Shown here one piece after another: positions 1-8,570 of a stretch of DNA of 64,000 bases; within the stretch, counting starts at the first letter, position 1, and every line of letters starts with the position of its first letter. The stretch comes from Maioricimonas rarisocia (GTDB taxonomy: Bacteria; Planctomycetota; Planctomycetia; Planctomycetales; Planctomycetaceae): contig NZ_CP036275.1 of NCBI RefSeq assembly GCF_007747795.1, forward strand, positions 5,944,001-6,008,000, written 5' to 3'. The position numbers and the translations under genes were made by a program. The notes under the pieces were generated by a model. It searched no databases. It was not told the origin of the DNA and was given only the letters and a program-made list of their open reading frames with translations.

Positions 1-1
1 G

Positions 2-1480
2 CCGGGAGCGGGCAGTCCCGGCGACATCGGTGGAATGTCGGGCCCCGGTGGAACGCCAGGCGGTGCAGGCTTCGCTCCCGACAGGTCAATCCGCGGAGGC
101 CCTGGCGGCCCGTCGGGCGCCCCGCTGGAGCGGCAGGGGACGCTGGTGATCGACCTTCGCTCGACCGGCATGCTGGTTGCCGTCCGCCGCAAGAGTTCCT
201 TCGATCGTACGACGCTGTCGGAAGAGACCATCACGACGATGGGAGAAACAGCATTGTCGTTACCTCCCGGCGAGTACGAGGTGCTGATGCGGGATGAACT
301 GGCCGGGTGGTCGACGCAAAACTCGCGGACGGAGACATGGATCGTGCGTGCGGACAGTTCGAGTCGTGTGATCGTCCGGCGAGATCTGGAATTCGTCACG
401 CGGCCGGTGGAGTCTCAGACCAGGGTCTGGCGTCTCCGATGGAACGGCAAGATGTTTCTCATCAACGCCGACCAGCGATCCGTCCTCCAGAACCTGCTGG
501 ATGCGATGGTCGCGAATGAACCGGACGTTGAGGAGGCAACTCTCCTGGAAGGCAGCAAGTACGAAAGCATGGCCGAATTCTTCGGTGTGAAAGATCACCC
601 GTGGCCGTATCTTCGCGCGGTTCGTCCGGACGAACTGACGGACACGGAAGGCAGGCTGGTCATTCCGGGCGAGACAAAAGGAACCTGGCGGCTCTCGCCG
701 CCGGCGTGGGGTACGGTCGAGATCGACGTGAAGGTGCCGGGCTTCGGTCTGACGATCCCCCCGCAGGACGAAGAAGGCCCACTTGCCAGCTGGTCGCGGC
801 TCCAGGCGGACGCAAAGTTCGTGGTCGACCTGCCGGTCGGAAGGGCCGATCTGCAGGTTTTCGACAATCTCGTCCGCTGGAACGTGTGGCGGTTCAACCT
901 GGGGCAACTGCAGGCTGAGACGTCGACTGTCACGGTCTCGCCGGCTGAGCCGACCCGCGTGCTCGTCGATCGCACACCTGAGGACCTGCGTCGCGTGGCC
1001 GACTACGAATGGCCGGCCGGCCATGACACGGCTGAACTGTACTGGCCCGTAGAAGGAACTCCGCCGTTGATCGGGGGCTTCGGGCTGCACCTGACGCGGG
1101 ACCAGGCGGCCATCATTCGGGTGTTGCTGCGGGCGTACGCGGACGGGCAGCCAGAGGTATCGGAGACGGAACTGCTCGAGGGGGCCGGCCTGGAGGACAG
1201 GTCGCTTGAGGAGCTGTTCCCTCCCAAGACGCGGACACTGCTGCGCTACATGATCGCCGGCGAGGAAAAGGGCACATGGCGGCTCTCGCCGCTGCCTGAA
1301 GGAGTTTTGAACCGGTCGGAAGACGCGAACGAACCGGCGGAGCCGGATGATGCGACGGCACCGGTCGAATCGGGCACCCGCGAGGACGGCGCAGCCGACT
1401 CAGAGAACCCCGACGCAGAAGACTCCGGCGACGACACCCCGGTCGAAGAGAAGCCGGTGCCTATGGACGACGCGGCGTAG
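2..1480 (+). CDS. Unknown repeat-domain protein, 5' partial
   Basis: I do not recognise a family. The reading frame is open to the window edge and the first visible residues are a Gly/Pro-rich linker, so the true start is probably upstream; an internal ATG at 35 is the first Met but lies inside this linker. The body holds two copies of one module: each has a short helical segment ending in LLEG, a run with a bulky loop, and a closing GTWRLSP motif (about residues 213-219 and 418-424 counted from the ATG at 35). Between them are beta-rich stretches that could be carboxypeptidase-like or Ig-like folds. The C-terminal 60 residues are acidic, rich in Asp, Glu, Pro and Ala, and probably disordered. 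No membrane segment is visible in the part present. Repetition of the module is directly seen; function is unknown. Confidence 0.75.
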   Translation, partial: PGAGSPGDIGGMSGPGGTPGGAGFAPDRSIRGGPGGPSGAPLERQGTLVIDLRSTGMLVAVRRKSSFDRTTLSEETITTMGETALSLPPGEYEVLMRDELAGWSTQNSRTETWIVRADSSSRVIVRRDLEFVTRPVESQTRVWRLRWNGKMFLINADQRSVLQNLLDAMVANEPDVEEATLLEGSKYESMAEFFGVKDHPWPYLRAVRPDELTDTEGRLVIPGETKGTWRLSPPAWGTVEIDVKVPGFGLTIPPQDEEGPLASWSRLQADAKFVVDLPVGRADLQVFDNLVRWNVWRFNLGQLQAETSTVTVSPAEPTRVLVDRTPEDLRRVADYEWPAGHDTAELYWPVEGTPPLIGGFGLHLTRDQAAIIRVLLRAYADGQPEVSETELLEGAGLEDRSLEELFPPKTRTLLRYMIAGEEKGTWRLSPLPEGVLNRSEDANEPAEPDDATAPVESGTREDGAADSENPDAEDSGDDTPVEEKPVPMDDAA

Positions 1481-1600
1481 ACGGATCGTCGATTCCGGCC
1501 GGTCAATCGCGTGCCACGGCTCTGTGAGCCGTCTGTTGGAGGGAGCATTGATGCGTGAATGTCCCGAAGCTCACGCTCCGGGCTCGCCTGCGGAAGGCCA

Positions 1601-1618
1601 GCTGGGACCAGTCCCAGC
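1601..1618 (+). repeat. Dispersed palindrome, module B copy 1
   Basis: GCTGGGACCAGTCCCAGC is an almost perfect palindrome with only the central CA unpaired. It recurs intact at 7643-7660, and degenerate at 5456-5480 (opposite strand) and 6671-6688. In this copy it is followed by a CTACCGCAC segment that is also partly kept at 6671. Confidence 0.7.
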
Positions 1619-1751
1619 CTACCGCACGGTCGTGCCCCAACGCTGACACGCTCGCCCCGGCACGGCGCGCATATGCGTCAAGCGTCGTACGGCCCACCGG
1701 TCGCGGACGGTGGGCTTTGCTCACGCCTCGCGTCTCACGCCTCACGGGCTG

Positions 1752-1790
1752 GGGGCGTCGCTGCGCGACGACCGCCAGCCACCCCGATGC
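1752..1790 (+). repeat. Dispersed repeat, module A copy 1
   Basis: A 39-base block with the core GTCGCTGCGCGAC (itself a small hairpin) that recurs at 7601-7639 with a single base change. At 7601 it runs directly into module B, while here B lies about 135 bases upstream. This suggests pieces of a larger, decayed interspersed element. Confidence 0.7.
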
Positions 1791-1899
1791 AGTTGCCGGC
1801 CGGTTGGAACCGGCTCGACGGTGACTGCGTCCACGACGACGACTATGCCCGAGCTCACGCACCGGGCTCGCCTGCGACACTGAACAGCTTCCCTCGCGT

Positions 1900-3333
1900 C
1901 TACTTCGCCAGCGGCTTTCGCGTCCGGCGGCTCCACCACTCGTCCGCCCGCTCGGGGTCATGCTTCGGATTTGGACGCGGCATCTTCGCGTCGACCGAGT
2001 CCCGCCACTGGGCCAGCTGACGCTTGAGCCGGACCACTCTCTCCGGACGCTGTCCCGCCACGTTGCGGCTCTCGGAGATGTCCTGCTCCAGATTGAACAG
2101 CTCCACGTTGCCGGTCTCGAAGTACTCGATCAGCTTCCAGTCCCCTGCACGAATCGCCGACGCAGGCCGGTTGTGGTGGTAGTGGGGATAGTGGAAGTAG
2201 ATCGCCTCGCGATCGAGTGATGCCTGCGGGTCACGCAGCACCGGCAGCAGGCTCAGGCCGTCGATCGTCTGATGCTGCGAGAGCTGGGCTCCTGCCGCCT
2301 CTGCAAACGTCGGCCAGAAATCAATGCTGATCGTCGGCTCGTCGCAGACCGCACCTTGCGGCGCCACGCCCGGCCAGCGGACGATGAGCGGCACCCGGAT
2401 GCCTCCCTCGTACAACTCTCCCTTTTCGCCCCGCAGCGGCGCGTTGCTGGTGACGATCGGCCCGGTGCCGGTGTACGTCTGCCGCAGACCGCCGTTGTCC
2501 GATGTAAAGACCAGCAGCGTGTTCTCCGCCAGGTCCAGCTCGTCCAGCTTCGCCATGATGCGGCCGACGCTGTCGTCGACATGCTCGATCATCGCCGCGT
2601 AGGTCGGGTTGTTGATGCCCGCCTCCGGCTTCGGTTTGTCCTCGTACTTCGCGACAGTCTGCGGCTTGGCTTCGAGCGGAATATGCACGGCATAGTGCGA
2701 GAGGAAGACGAAGAACGGCTCTTCCCGGTTCTCCTCGATGAAGTCGACCGTCTGATCGGTCAGGAAGTCCGCCAGATACGTGCCGTCTTCGATGTCGACC
2801 CTGGGCGTCGTGCGGAACCGCGGCGCGAAGTGCCGCCCGCCGGTGACGACCGTCGTTCCGTACCCCTGCTTGTCGGGGTTGTGATCTCGGCCGCCCAGAT
2901 GCCATTTGCCGAAGTAGCCCGTACGGTAGCCTGCCCCCTGGAGCACCTCGGCGGGTGTGACGATGTCGAGCGGAAGCTGCCCGGTGACCTCCGGCACGAT
3001 CAGTTTCTCGAAGGGCCGCCAGTGCCCGGGGATGAAGTCGGTGATTCCCAGTCGGGCCTGGTACTGACCGCTCTGGATTGACGCCCGCGTCGGCGAGCAG
3101 ACCGCACCTGCCGCGTAGAAGTCGGTGAACCGCACACCCTGCTGGGCCAGCCGGTCGACGTGCGGCGTTTCCACAAATGTGTTGCCGTAGCAGCCGAGGT
3201 CCGACCAGCCGAGATCGTCGATGAGGATGAAGACGATGTTCGGTTTCTGCTCTGCAGCGGATGCACGGGTGCCGACAATGAGCAGCAGTCCGCACAGCAG
3301 GAGTACGAAGCGGGCGAGGCGAGCGGTGGGCAT
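1900..3333 (-). CDS. Arylsulfatase, secreted
   Basis: Predicted type I sulfatase of 477 residues that hydrolyses a sulfate ester, acting outside the cytoplasm. A signal peptide with a long Leu-rich core and an ASA cleavage region occupies residues 1-27. The metal-binding start of the fold, PNIVFILIDDLGW, follows at once. The signature CSPTR places the formylglycine-forming Cys at residue 79, and later GKWHLGG and FTSDNGG motifs fit the arylsulfatase A/B group. The start chosen is the ATG at 3333 because it gives the signal peptide; longer frames would run into the divergent gene. It faces away from the BatA-like gene, sharing about 170 bases of spacer. The substrate cannot be read from sequence; sulfated polysaccharide is usual for planctomycete enzymes. 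Confidence 0.93.
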   Translation of the reverse strand: MPTARLARFVLLLCGLLLIVGTRASAAEQKPNIVFILIDDLGWSDLGCYGNTFVETPHVDRLAQQGVRFTDFYAAGAVCSPTRASIQSGQYQARLGITDFIPGHWRPFEKLIVPEVTGQLPLDIVTPAEVLQGAGYRTGYFGKWHLGGRDHNPDKQGYGTTVVTGGRHFAPRFRTTPRVDIEDGTYLADFLTDQTVDFIEENREEPFFVFLSHYAVHIPLEAKPQTVAKYEDKPKPEAGINNPTYAAMIEHVDDSVGRIMAKLDELDLAENTLLVFTSDNGGLRQTYTGTGPIVTSNAPLRGEKGELYEGGIRVPLIVRWPGVAPQGAVCDEPTISIDFWPTFAEAAGAQLSQHQTIDGLSLLPVLRDPQASLDREAIYFHYPHYHHNRPASAIRAGDWKLIEYFETGNVELFNLEQDISESRNVAGQRPERVVRLKRQLAQWRDSVDAKMPRPNPKHDPERADEWWSRRTRKPLAK

Positions 3334-3505
3334 ATCCGAATCCTGATTGTGCTTGAGCGGCGAGGGAGGACCTTCTGCGGGTATTGTGAACCAGTCAGGT
3401 CGGGGAACGCAAACGCCCGGTTCGCTGTTACTGAGCCGCCGTCGACGGATAGACTGGGAACCGTTGTTCTCGCCGCCGCTCCTTTCGCCGGGTCGACATC
3501 CAGGA

Positions 3506-5359
3506 ATGTACTTCGCCAATCCGTGGGGACTGCTGGGTCTGCTGGCCCTGCCGACGATCGTCGCGATCCACCTGTTCCAGCAGAGGTTCCCTCCGCTGTA
3601 CGTGGCCGGGGCCCATCTGTGGGGTGCCGAGACGCGGGTGACCGAAGCAGGCCGGCGGCGGGACCGGTTGCCGATTACCGCCACGCTGCTGCTCGAACTG
3701 CTCGCAGCGCTGCTGCTGACGCTCGCGCTGAGTGAGCCGCGGTTCGGCGGCTTGGGAGAGGTTGCCCACATCGTCGCGGTGCTGGATGACTCCGCCTCGA
3801 TGCAGAGCCGCACGGGCCAGCAGTCGTCGCCGCGCGATCAGGCGGTCGAAGACCTCGAACGACGCGTGGCGGCAACGGGACGGTCCACGGTTCTCACGCT
3901 CATCCTCACCGGTCCGCAGCCGACGCTGCTCGGGCGACGCAGCATGTCGGTCGACGAGATGCGGGCTGCTCTGGCCGACTGGTCTCCCGGTGCGACCCGT
4001 CACGACTTTCAGCCGGCGTGGGACGAAGCGACGCAACTGGTGGGCGAAGAGGGACAGTTTGTCTTTCTCACAGACGACATACCGGAGAACCTCGACGCCC
4101 TCCCCCGGCAAATGGAAGTGGCCTCGTTTGGCCGACCGCAGCAGAACATCGCCATTTCGGCGGCCCGCTGGACGTTCGACTCGGCCAGTGGCACCGGGCA
4201 GATCTTTCTGCGGATCTCAAACTACGGGAGCGATCCGGCCGACGTCGTCGTGACCGGTACCCGCGGCGAGCAGAAGGTCTTTGAGAAGTCGCTGTCGATC
4301 AACTCGGGGGACGAAGTGCCGCTCGAGACGGAAGTGCCGGGCGGACTGCGCCGGTTGACGATCACCGCGACGTCACGCACGGACGGGCTGGCTGCAGACA
4401 ACTCGGTGACGCTGATCGAGCCACGGGTTCGCTCGGTCACAATTGCCGTCACTTTGCCGGAAGACTCGATCGAACTCCGCCGGACCGAGCGGGTGCTGCA
4501 GGCACTGCCGGAGGTTCAACTCGGCCAGGTCGAATCGGCGGAGCTGCAGATCACCTCCGCCACCAACCTGCCGGGTGACAATCCGGAGCGGTGGTGGCTG
4601 GGAATCGGCCCGATTAATCCGAACCCGGCGATCAAAAAGCAGGCGATTGATCTGCTCGGTCCGTATCTGATCGAGAAGCAGAACCCGCTGATGAGCGGCG
4701 TCGTGCTGGACGGCGTCGTCTGGGGAGGCGTGCAGGCGAGCGACCTGAACCTGACGCCGCTGATCAGCTCCGGCCGACTGCCATTGCTGTCGCGGCTGAA
4801 CGGAACGACGACGGTCGCGTACCTGATGAACATCGACTTCGCCCGGTCCAATCTGGGAGACAGCCCGGACTGGCCGATCTTCATCGCCAACCTGGTGACG
4901 GCCCGACGGGACGCGCTGCCTGGCCTGCGGCGGTGGAACTACCGGCTCAACGAGATTGTGCGGCTGCGGCTCGATCCGGCGGAGACCGAAGCGTCGGAAG
5001 AGCTGCTGCTGGTCTCGCCGGACGGTTCCACGCGGACGCTGGTGCGCGACCGGAATCAACTGGTGGAGATCTCGCGGTTCACGCTGCCGGGTGTGTACGA
5101 GATTCGTGAGGGAGAGACGCTGCACGGCACGTTCGCGGCGAATTTCTTCGATCCCGAAGAGTCGGACGTCGGTTCGCTGTCGAGCGGCGAATTCGTGCCG
5201 CCGCGGGAGTTCGAGGCGACGAAGCTGCAGCTGGACAATCCGTATTCGTGGCTGATGATTCTGGCGATCCTGCTGATGCTGGGAACGCTGCTGACGGACT
5301 GGTTTGTTTTGCGTCCGCGGCGTGGCCGGGCGGTGGGTGAGCCGCTGTCACGGGCTTGA
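3506..5359 (+). CDS. BatA-like membrane protein with degenerate VWA domain
   Basis: Protein of 617 residues with the BatA N-terminal pattern: a start reading MYFANPWGLLGLLALPTIV, two hydrophobic segments within the first 80 residues, then a von Willebrand A-like region with the metal-site-like motif DDSASM near residue 95. A single membrane segment closes the protein (SWLMILAILLMLGTLL), followed by a short basic tail. In other bacteria BatA-type proteins sit beside a MoxR ATPase and a DUF58 protein and act in envelope stress or assembly. Here neither neighbour is present; the only MoxR gene in view is 30 kb away. The start at 3506 has GGA just upstream and gives the canonical N-terminus. Function beyond the family is an inference. 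Confidence 0.85.
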   Translation: MYFANPWGLLGLLALPTIVAIHLFQQRFPPLYVAGAHLWGAETRVTEAGRRRDRLPITATLLLELLAALLLTLALSEPRFGGLGEVAHIVAVLDDSASMQSRTGQQSSPRDQAVEDLERRVAATGRSTVLTLILTGPQPTLLGRRSMSVDEMRAALADWSPGATRHDFQPAWDEATQLVGEEGQFVFLTDDIPENLDALPRQMEVASFGRPQQNIAISAARWTFDSASGTGQIFLRISNYGSDPADVVVTGTRGEQKVFEKSLSINSGDEVPLETEVPGGLRRLTITATSRTDGLAADNSVTLIEPRVRSVTIAVTLPEDSIELRRTERVLQALPEVQLGQVESAELQITSATNLPGDNPERWWLGIGPINPNPAIKKQAIDLLGPYLIEKQNPLMSGVVLDGVVWGGVQASDLNLTPLISSGRLPLLSRLNGTTTVAYLMNIDFARSNLGDSPDWPIFIANLVTARRDALPGLRRWNYRLNEIVRLRLDPAETEASEELLLVSPDGSTRTLVRDRNQLVEISRFTLPGVYEIREGETLHGTFAANFFDPEESDVGSLSSGEFVPPREFEATKLQLDNPYSWLMILAILLMLGTLLTDWFVLRPRRGRAVGEPLSRA

Positions 5360-5682
5360 GGTGCATGCGACGGGTGAGTATCGAACGAGGCTCACTGCCC
5401 CCAGGTTCATGCTCGGGGCGTGCCGGTTTTCGCATCGTGCTGAATCCCCGCACGGGTAGCCTGGGGCTGGTCCCAGCATCTCACGGACGGACGCCGAGGC
5501 ACACTCTCCCGGACCGGATGTGAGGCGGTTGAGGGCGGCGGAGACGATTTCGATCGGCAGTTTCGTTGCTGACACGCCAGCGGTCACCAGGCGTTCGATC
5601 AAAGGAATACAGCGGATCTCGCAACGCTCGGCGGTACAGGTTGCGGGCACAGTCCCAATGACACAATTCATGTCGTGACACT
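5360..5682. other. Gene-free spacer with one inverted repeat copy
   Basis: No gene is supported here. It contains a reverse-strand copy of palindromic module B at 5456-5480. The last 30 bases precede the small DUF1559-like gene, without a recognisable promoter. Confidence 0.5.
5456..5480 (-). repeat. Dispersed palindrome, module B, inverted copy
   Basis: Read on the minus strand it gives GATGCTGGGACCAGCCCCAG followed by GCTAC, matching the copy at 7641-7664 with two base changes. The inverted orientation shows that the element is dispersed rather than part of one tandem array. Confidence 0.6.
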
Positions 5683-6333
5683 ATGAATGGTCGGTTGCCC
5701 AGGACTGCACGTCGCATTTTGCTGTCGGCAGGCATTCTGGCTGTCGTCGCCGGCATCGGTGCGATCGTGTTCAGTCACAATGCAGCGAGCCGTGTAGCAG
5801 CACAGCACAGTGTCATTCGCGGGCAACTGAAGACTCTTTCAGTTGCGGTTGCCAATTACCACGACGTGCATGGGCGATCCGTTTTTTGCGACGCACGTGA
5901 GAATAGTCAGAGCTGGAGGATCCTGCTGTCGCAAATGTTCGCCAGGGACTCGGTGTCGCCGGTTTCGCCTCACTCTCCAACGCCACGCTGGTATCGCGAC
6001 GTTGGAGCCAGCCGTGCCACTCAACTGACTCACTTCCGAGCCGTTGATGTTTCGGAGGGAAACGAGTCCGGAGATGATTGTCGCGGCAGTTCCTACCTCA
6101 TTGTGTATTCACCGACGCCAATCCAATGGACCGCGCACGAGTTCATGCCCATCGGTCATCTTGCGGAGCTGGTGCGGGATGCATCGAGAGATTCTCCTGT
6201 GTTCGCCGTGAACGCAGCAGGACTGGTGTGCGAGTTGAGCAATGGAGCGGTATTCGTTCGAAGCGCTCCACTGGAAGTGTTGGACCGCCTCGGTGAGGAG
6301 CCGCCCGCCACGATTGGTGCAATGGACCAATGA
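5683..6333 (+). CDS. DUF1559-like pseudopilin-type protein
   Basis: Protein of 216 residues with one N-terminal membrane segment (ILLSAGILAVVAGIGAIVF, residues 12-30), then a helix and a soluble domain. The segment LKTLSVAVANYHDVHG resembles the extended first helix of pseudopilins and SQSWRILLSQMF resembles the SWRVLLLP motif of planctomycete DUF1559 proteins. A Gly/Asp H-x-DG type end is not obvious, so the match is partial. It would be anchored in the inner membrane with the domain outside. Base composition is less GC-rich than its neighbours, and it sits between two repeat-bearing spacers. Confidence 0.65.
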   Translation: MNGRLPRTARRILLSAGILAVVAGIGAIVFSHNAASRVAAQHSVIRGQLKTLSVAVANYHDVHGRSVFCDARENSQSWRILLSQMFARDSVSPVSPHSPTPRWYRDVGASRATQLTHFRAVDVSEGNESGDDCRGSSYLIVYSPTPIQWTAHEFMPIGHLAELVRDASRDSPVFAVNAAGLVCELSNGAVFVRSAPLEVLDRLGEEPPATIGAMDQ

Positions 6334-6841
6334 CATCTCCACTGCAAGTGGCACCGGTGTTCAAACCGATGGCGGCGGAGCCGGCAGAACGTTACGACCG
6401 GAGCACCGAACGCTTCGCCCGTGGACATAAACGCCACTGCGCGCCAAGCCCCCTTGAGAGACCGGACGTCTCACGAGCGGCTTCCTGTGCCTTCGGCACC
6501 CGGACACGTCCTTTGCCTGGGCCACCCGGGCACTTTGCACGTCGTTCGACGCGCGAACACAGTCCGCATCCAATGCCGTTCGCACTGCTGGACAAAGCCA
6601 GCAGTGGCACCCGATTGCGAGTGTTGCTCTCTCGAGTCTCGCCGGTCGAGTCTCAAGCCTGACCAGCAATGCTGGGACCAGTCCTGGCCGACCGCACACT
6701 CGTGCTTCAAGCTTGACCCGCCACGCCCGTCACTTCGCTGTGCTCCGCCCCAGGATGTCCCCCCGGCAGCATCGCAGGTTGCTCGGCACACGGTTGAAGT
6801 CCAAGTCAGACGGCACATCAGAAAGTGACGTTTCCTCGAAG
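6334..6841. other. Gene-free stretch, possibly decayed sequence
   Basis: Several overlapping open frames on both strands exist, but none has a plausible protein. The stretch holds small hairpins (GAGAC-CGGAC-GTCTC near 6453, GTGCC-TTC-GGCAC near 6488) and a degenerate module B copy at 6671-6688. Its first part directly continues the DUF1559-like gene without a terminator that I can see. Confidence 0.5.
6671..6688 (+). repeat. Dispersed palindrome, module B, degenerate copy
   Basis: GCTGGGACCAGTCCTGGC differs from the intact palindrome at two positions. The following bases (ACCGCAC then TCGTGC) match those behind the copy at 1601, so homology extends beyond the palindrome. Confidence 0.55.
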
Positions 6842-7534
6842 TTACCGAGAAGACCTCGCCTTCTTTTCGTTGAGCTTTTTCAAAGCCATCTGCTTTTGAT
6901 GACGCTCATAAATACTGTCGTCCCCCTCGCCAACAGGTGTCCGCTCGATTGCGGCCAACGCACGAACATCATCCAAACGCTTGAGTGCTTCAAATGCTGC
7001 ACCACGAATTCTGGCATTGTCTTCGTCGAGCAGGGAAATGAGAGTCTCAAAAACCTCTTCGGACTTTTTGAATCGACACAGGTGGACGATCAGACGTTGC
7101 CGCGAGTCCCCGAGTCGAGGATTTCGGCATATGTGGAGACATCGATCCAGATGATCGCGAGGTTCGATGGTGTAAACCGCATTGCCCACAGCCCAGAGAA
7201 GACGGTGCTCTGAAACGAGTGACTCATCTTCGAACAGTTGGATCAGCTTTTCGGTCGCCACGGTGAGTTTCTTTTTTGTCAACGACCGGACGACCATCTC
7301 CAGACCGGGATCTGATCTCAACTCATCCAGCGCAACCAGAAGCCTGGGCACAAAAGCGTCAAAATGCTCCCGGGGGACACCTGCATTGACCACGATGTTC
7401 ACCGGGTGCGGATCGATGGTGCGCCACTTCCACGTCGAGGGATCCGACTTGACGAACTTCGTCCTTGCAGCGTCGAAGTCTCCCCATTGGTCCAGCGCCA
7501 GTAGGTCGTCGCCGAGTTTCTGCCAGGCTGACAT
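6842..7534 (-). CDS. HEAT-repeat-like protein
   Basis: Cytoplasmic protein of 230 residues with no signal or membrane segment. The middle and C-terminal half consist of paired amphipathic helices, with a phrase near residues 165-195 (LISLLDEDNARIRGAAFEAL) typical of HEAT/PBS-lyase-like repeats. Such repeats normally serve as protein-binding scaffolds. The N-terminal part, with several Trp residues, is not recognised. It lies isolated between two repeat-bearing spacers and is lower in GC than the flanking genes, which could reflect horizontal origin. The exact partner or role cannot be read from the sequence. Confidence 0.7.
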   Translation of the reverse strand: MSAWQKLGDDLLALDQWGDFDAARTKFVKSDPSTWKWRTIDPHPVNIVVNAGVPREHFDAFVPRLLVALDELRSDPGLEMVVRSLTKKKLTVATEKLIQLFEDESLVSEHRLLWAVGNAVYTIEPRDHLDRCLHICRNPRLGDSRQRLIVHLCRFKKSEEVFETLISLLDEDNARIRGAAFEALKRLDDVRALAAIERTPVGEGDDSIYERHQKQMALKKLNEKKARSSR

Positions 7535-7600
7535 GTCGATCCCCCGTCGTTTCGCTGGTTCGTCGCCACTCCAGTGGTGTTCTCTCGAACCTCACGTGCC

Positions 7601-7639
7601 GGGGCGTCGCTGCGCGACGACCGCCAGCCGCCCCGATGC
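7601..7639 (+). repeat. Dispersed repeat, module A copy 2
   Basis: This is the second copy of the 39-base block found at 1752-1790, with one substitution. It is joined to the palindromic module B only four bases later, so 7601-7660 is the most complete element copy in the window. Confidence 0.7.
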
Positions 7640-7642
7640 GAT

Positions 7643-7660
7643 GCTGGGACCAGTCCCAGC
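7643..7660 (+). repeat. Dispersed palindrome, module B copy 2
   Basis: Exact copy of GCTGGGACCAGTCCCAGC. It lies in the spacer upstream of the HEAT-like gene and downstream of surE, followed by a CTACG-CGGCCACCGG-CGGGCTTTGCTC string that loosely matches 1697-1722. Confidence 0.7.
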
Positions 7661-7742
7661 CTACGTATACCGGCCACCGGTTGCCGCCCGCGGGCTTTGC
7701 TCGACACTCACGCCTCGGGCCTCGCCCCTCGAGCCTGTTACG

Positions 7743-8438
7743 TCACGCATGGTTCGTCAGCGTCAGCTCGGTCACCGAGATCCTGCCGGAGAAGCAGACG
7801 TCCACGTCGTGATCCGGCGTGCGGCCGCGCTCATGGTAGACGCCCCGGTAATGGAAGTGATCCCCGTCGATCTCGTACCGGACCGCGTGATGCGTCGTGT
7901 CGAGCGGGCAGAAGACGATCTCGGGCTCGTTGGCATCATCAATTCCCGACGGGAAGTTGACGTTCCAGAAGCTGCCCGGTTGCGGCGGGCGCTGGCGGGC
8001 CAGGTCCATCACCCGGCGGGCCATGACAATTGCCGCTTCCCAGTTGAATTCGATCGGGCCGTTGCGGTACTGCGAGAACGCGATCGCCGGTGTGCCGAAC
8101 AGGGCCGCTTCACGGGCGGCGGCCACGGTGCCGGACATGAAGACGTCCACACCCAGGTTGCCCCCCTCGTTGATACCGGAGAGGACCAGACTCGTGTCGG
8201 GGGCCAGATGCAGCAGGCCGACGCGGGTACAGTCGGCGGGAGTGCCGCCGATTGCGTGGCGGTTTTCGGCATCGAGTCGCGTCGGCACCGGCATGTCGGT
8301 GTTTACGCGGTGACCACAGCCTGAGTGATGTTCCTGCGGGGCCACCACCACAATGTCGCCGTAGTCGGCAACGGCCCGTTCGAGGGCGGCAATGCCGGCT
8401 GCGTCAATTCCGTCGTCGTTTGTCAGCATCAGTTTCAT
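7743..8438 (-). CDS. surE: 5'/3'-nucleotidase SurE
   Basis: SurE removes the phosphate from nucleoside monophosphates and some other phosphate esters in the cytoplasm, usually under stationary-phase or stress conditions. The 231-residue length is usual for the family. The start [10 protein letters not shown] carries the paired metal-binding Asp residues 8 and 9. HHSGCGHRV supplies the conserved Ser near residue 39 and [10 protein letters not shown] the conserved Asn near residue 95. The start at 8438 was chosen because it places the NDDG strand at the N-terminus. It is divergent from the double aldolase gene, 132 bases away, so the two could share a control region. Confidence 0.95.
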   Translation of the reverse strand: MKLMLTNDDGIDAAGIAALERAVADYGDIVVVAPQEHHSGCGHRVNTDMPVPTRLDAENRHAIGGTPADCTRVGLLHLAPDTSLVLSGINEGGNLGVDVFMSGTVAAAREAALFGTPAIAFSQYRNGPIEFNWEAAIVMARRVMDLARQRPPQPGSFWNVNFPSGIDDANEPEIVFCPLDTTHHAVRYEIDGDHFHYRGVYHERGRTPDHDVDVCFSGRISVTELTLTNHA

Positions 8439-8570
8439 GTTCAGGCGTTCTCCTGCCCAACCATAGGAGGCAAAGCGGCACAGGGCAACGCGTCCCGGAC
8501 TGAGGGGGACGGAGGTGAGTGCGGTGGCAGGATCTCCCCCGACCCGCCACAATATCGTCAGGAGGACAGC

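Larger units (their letters stand above)
1481..1899. other. Gene-free stretch with dispersed repeat fragments
   Basis: No convincing gene is seen between the first protein and the end of the sulfatase gene. The stretch carries one copy each of the two repeat modules listed separately (1601-1618 and 1752-1790). It also has a twice-used phrase, GCTCACGC-n-CCGGGCTCGCCTGCG, near 1568 and 1853. Open frames here are short and look like chance frames in GC-rich DNA. Confidence 0.6.

Noticed and set aside
6604-6620. A second sigma54-like box, TGGCAC followed by TTGC
   Set aside because: The gap is one base too short and no gene starts downstream.
6334-6841. Small proteins in the spacer after the DUF1559-like gene
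   Set aside because: Several overlapping frames of 60 to 110 residues on both strands are equally open; none has a ribosome site or plausible sequence.
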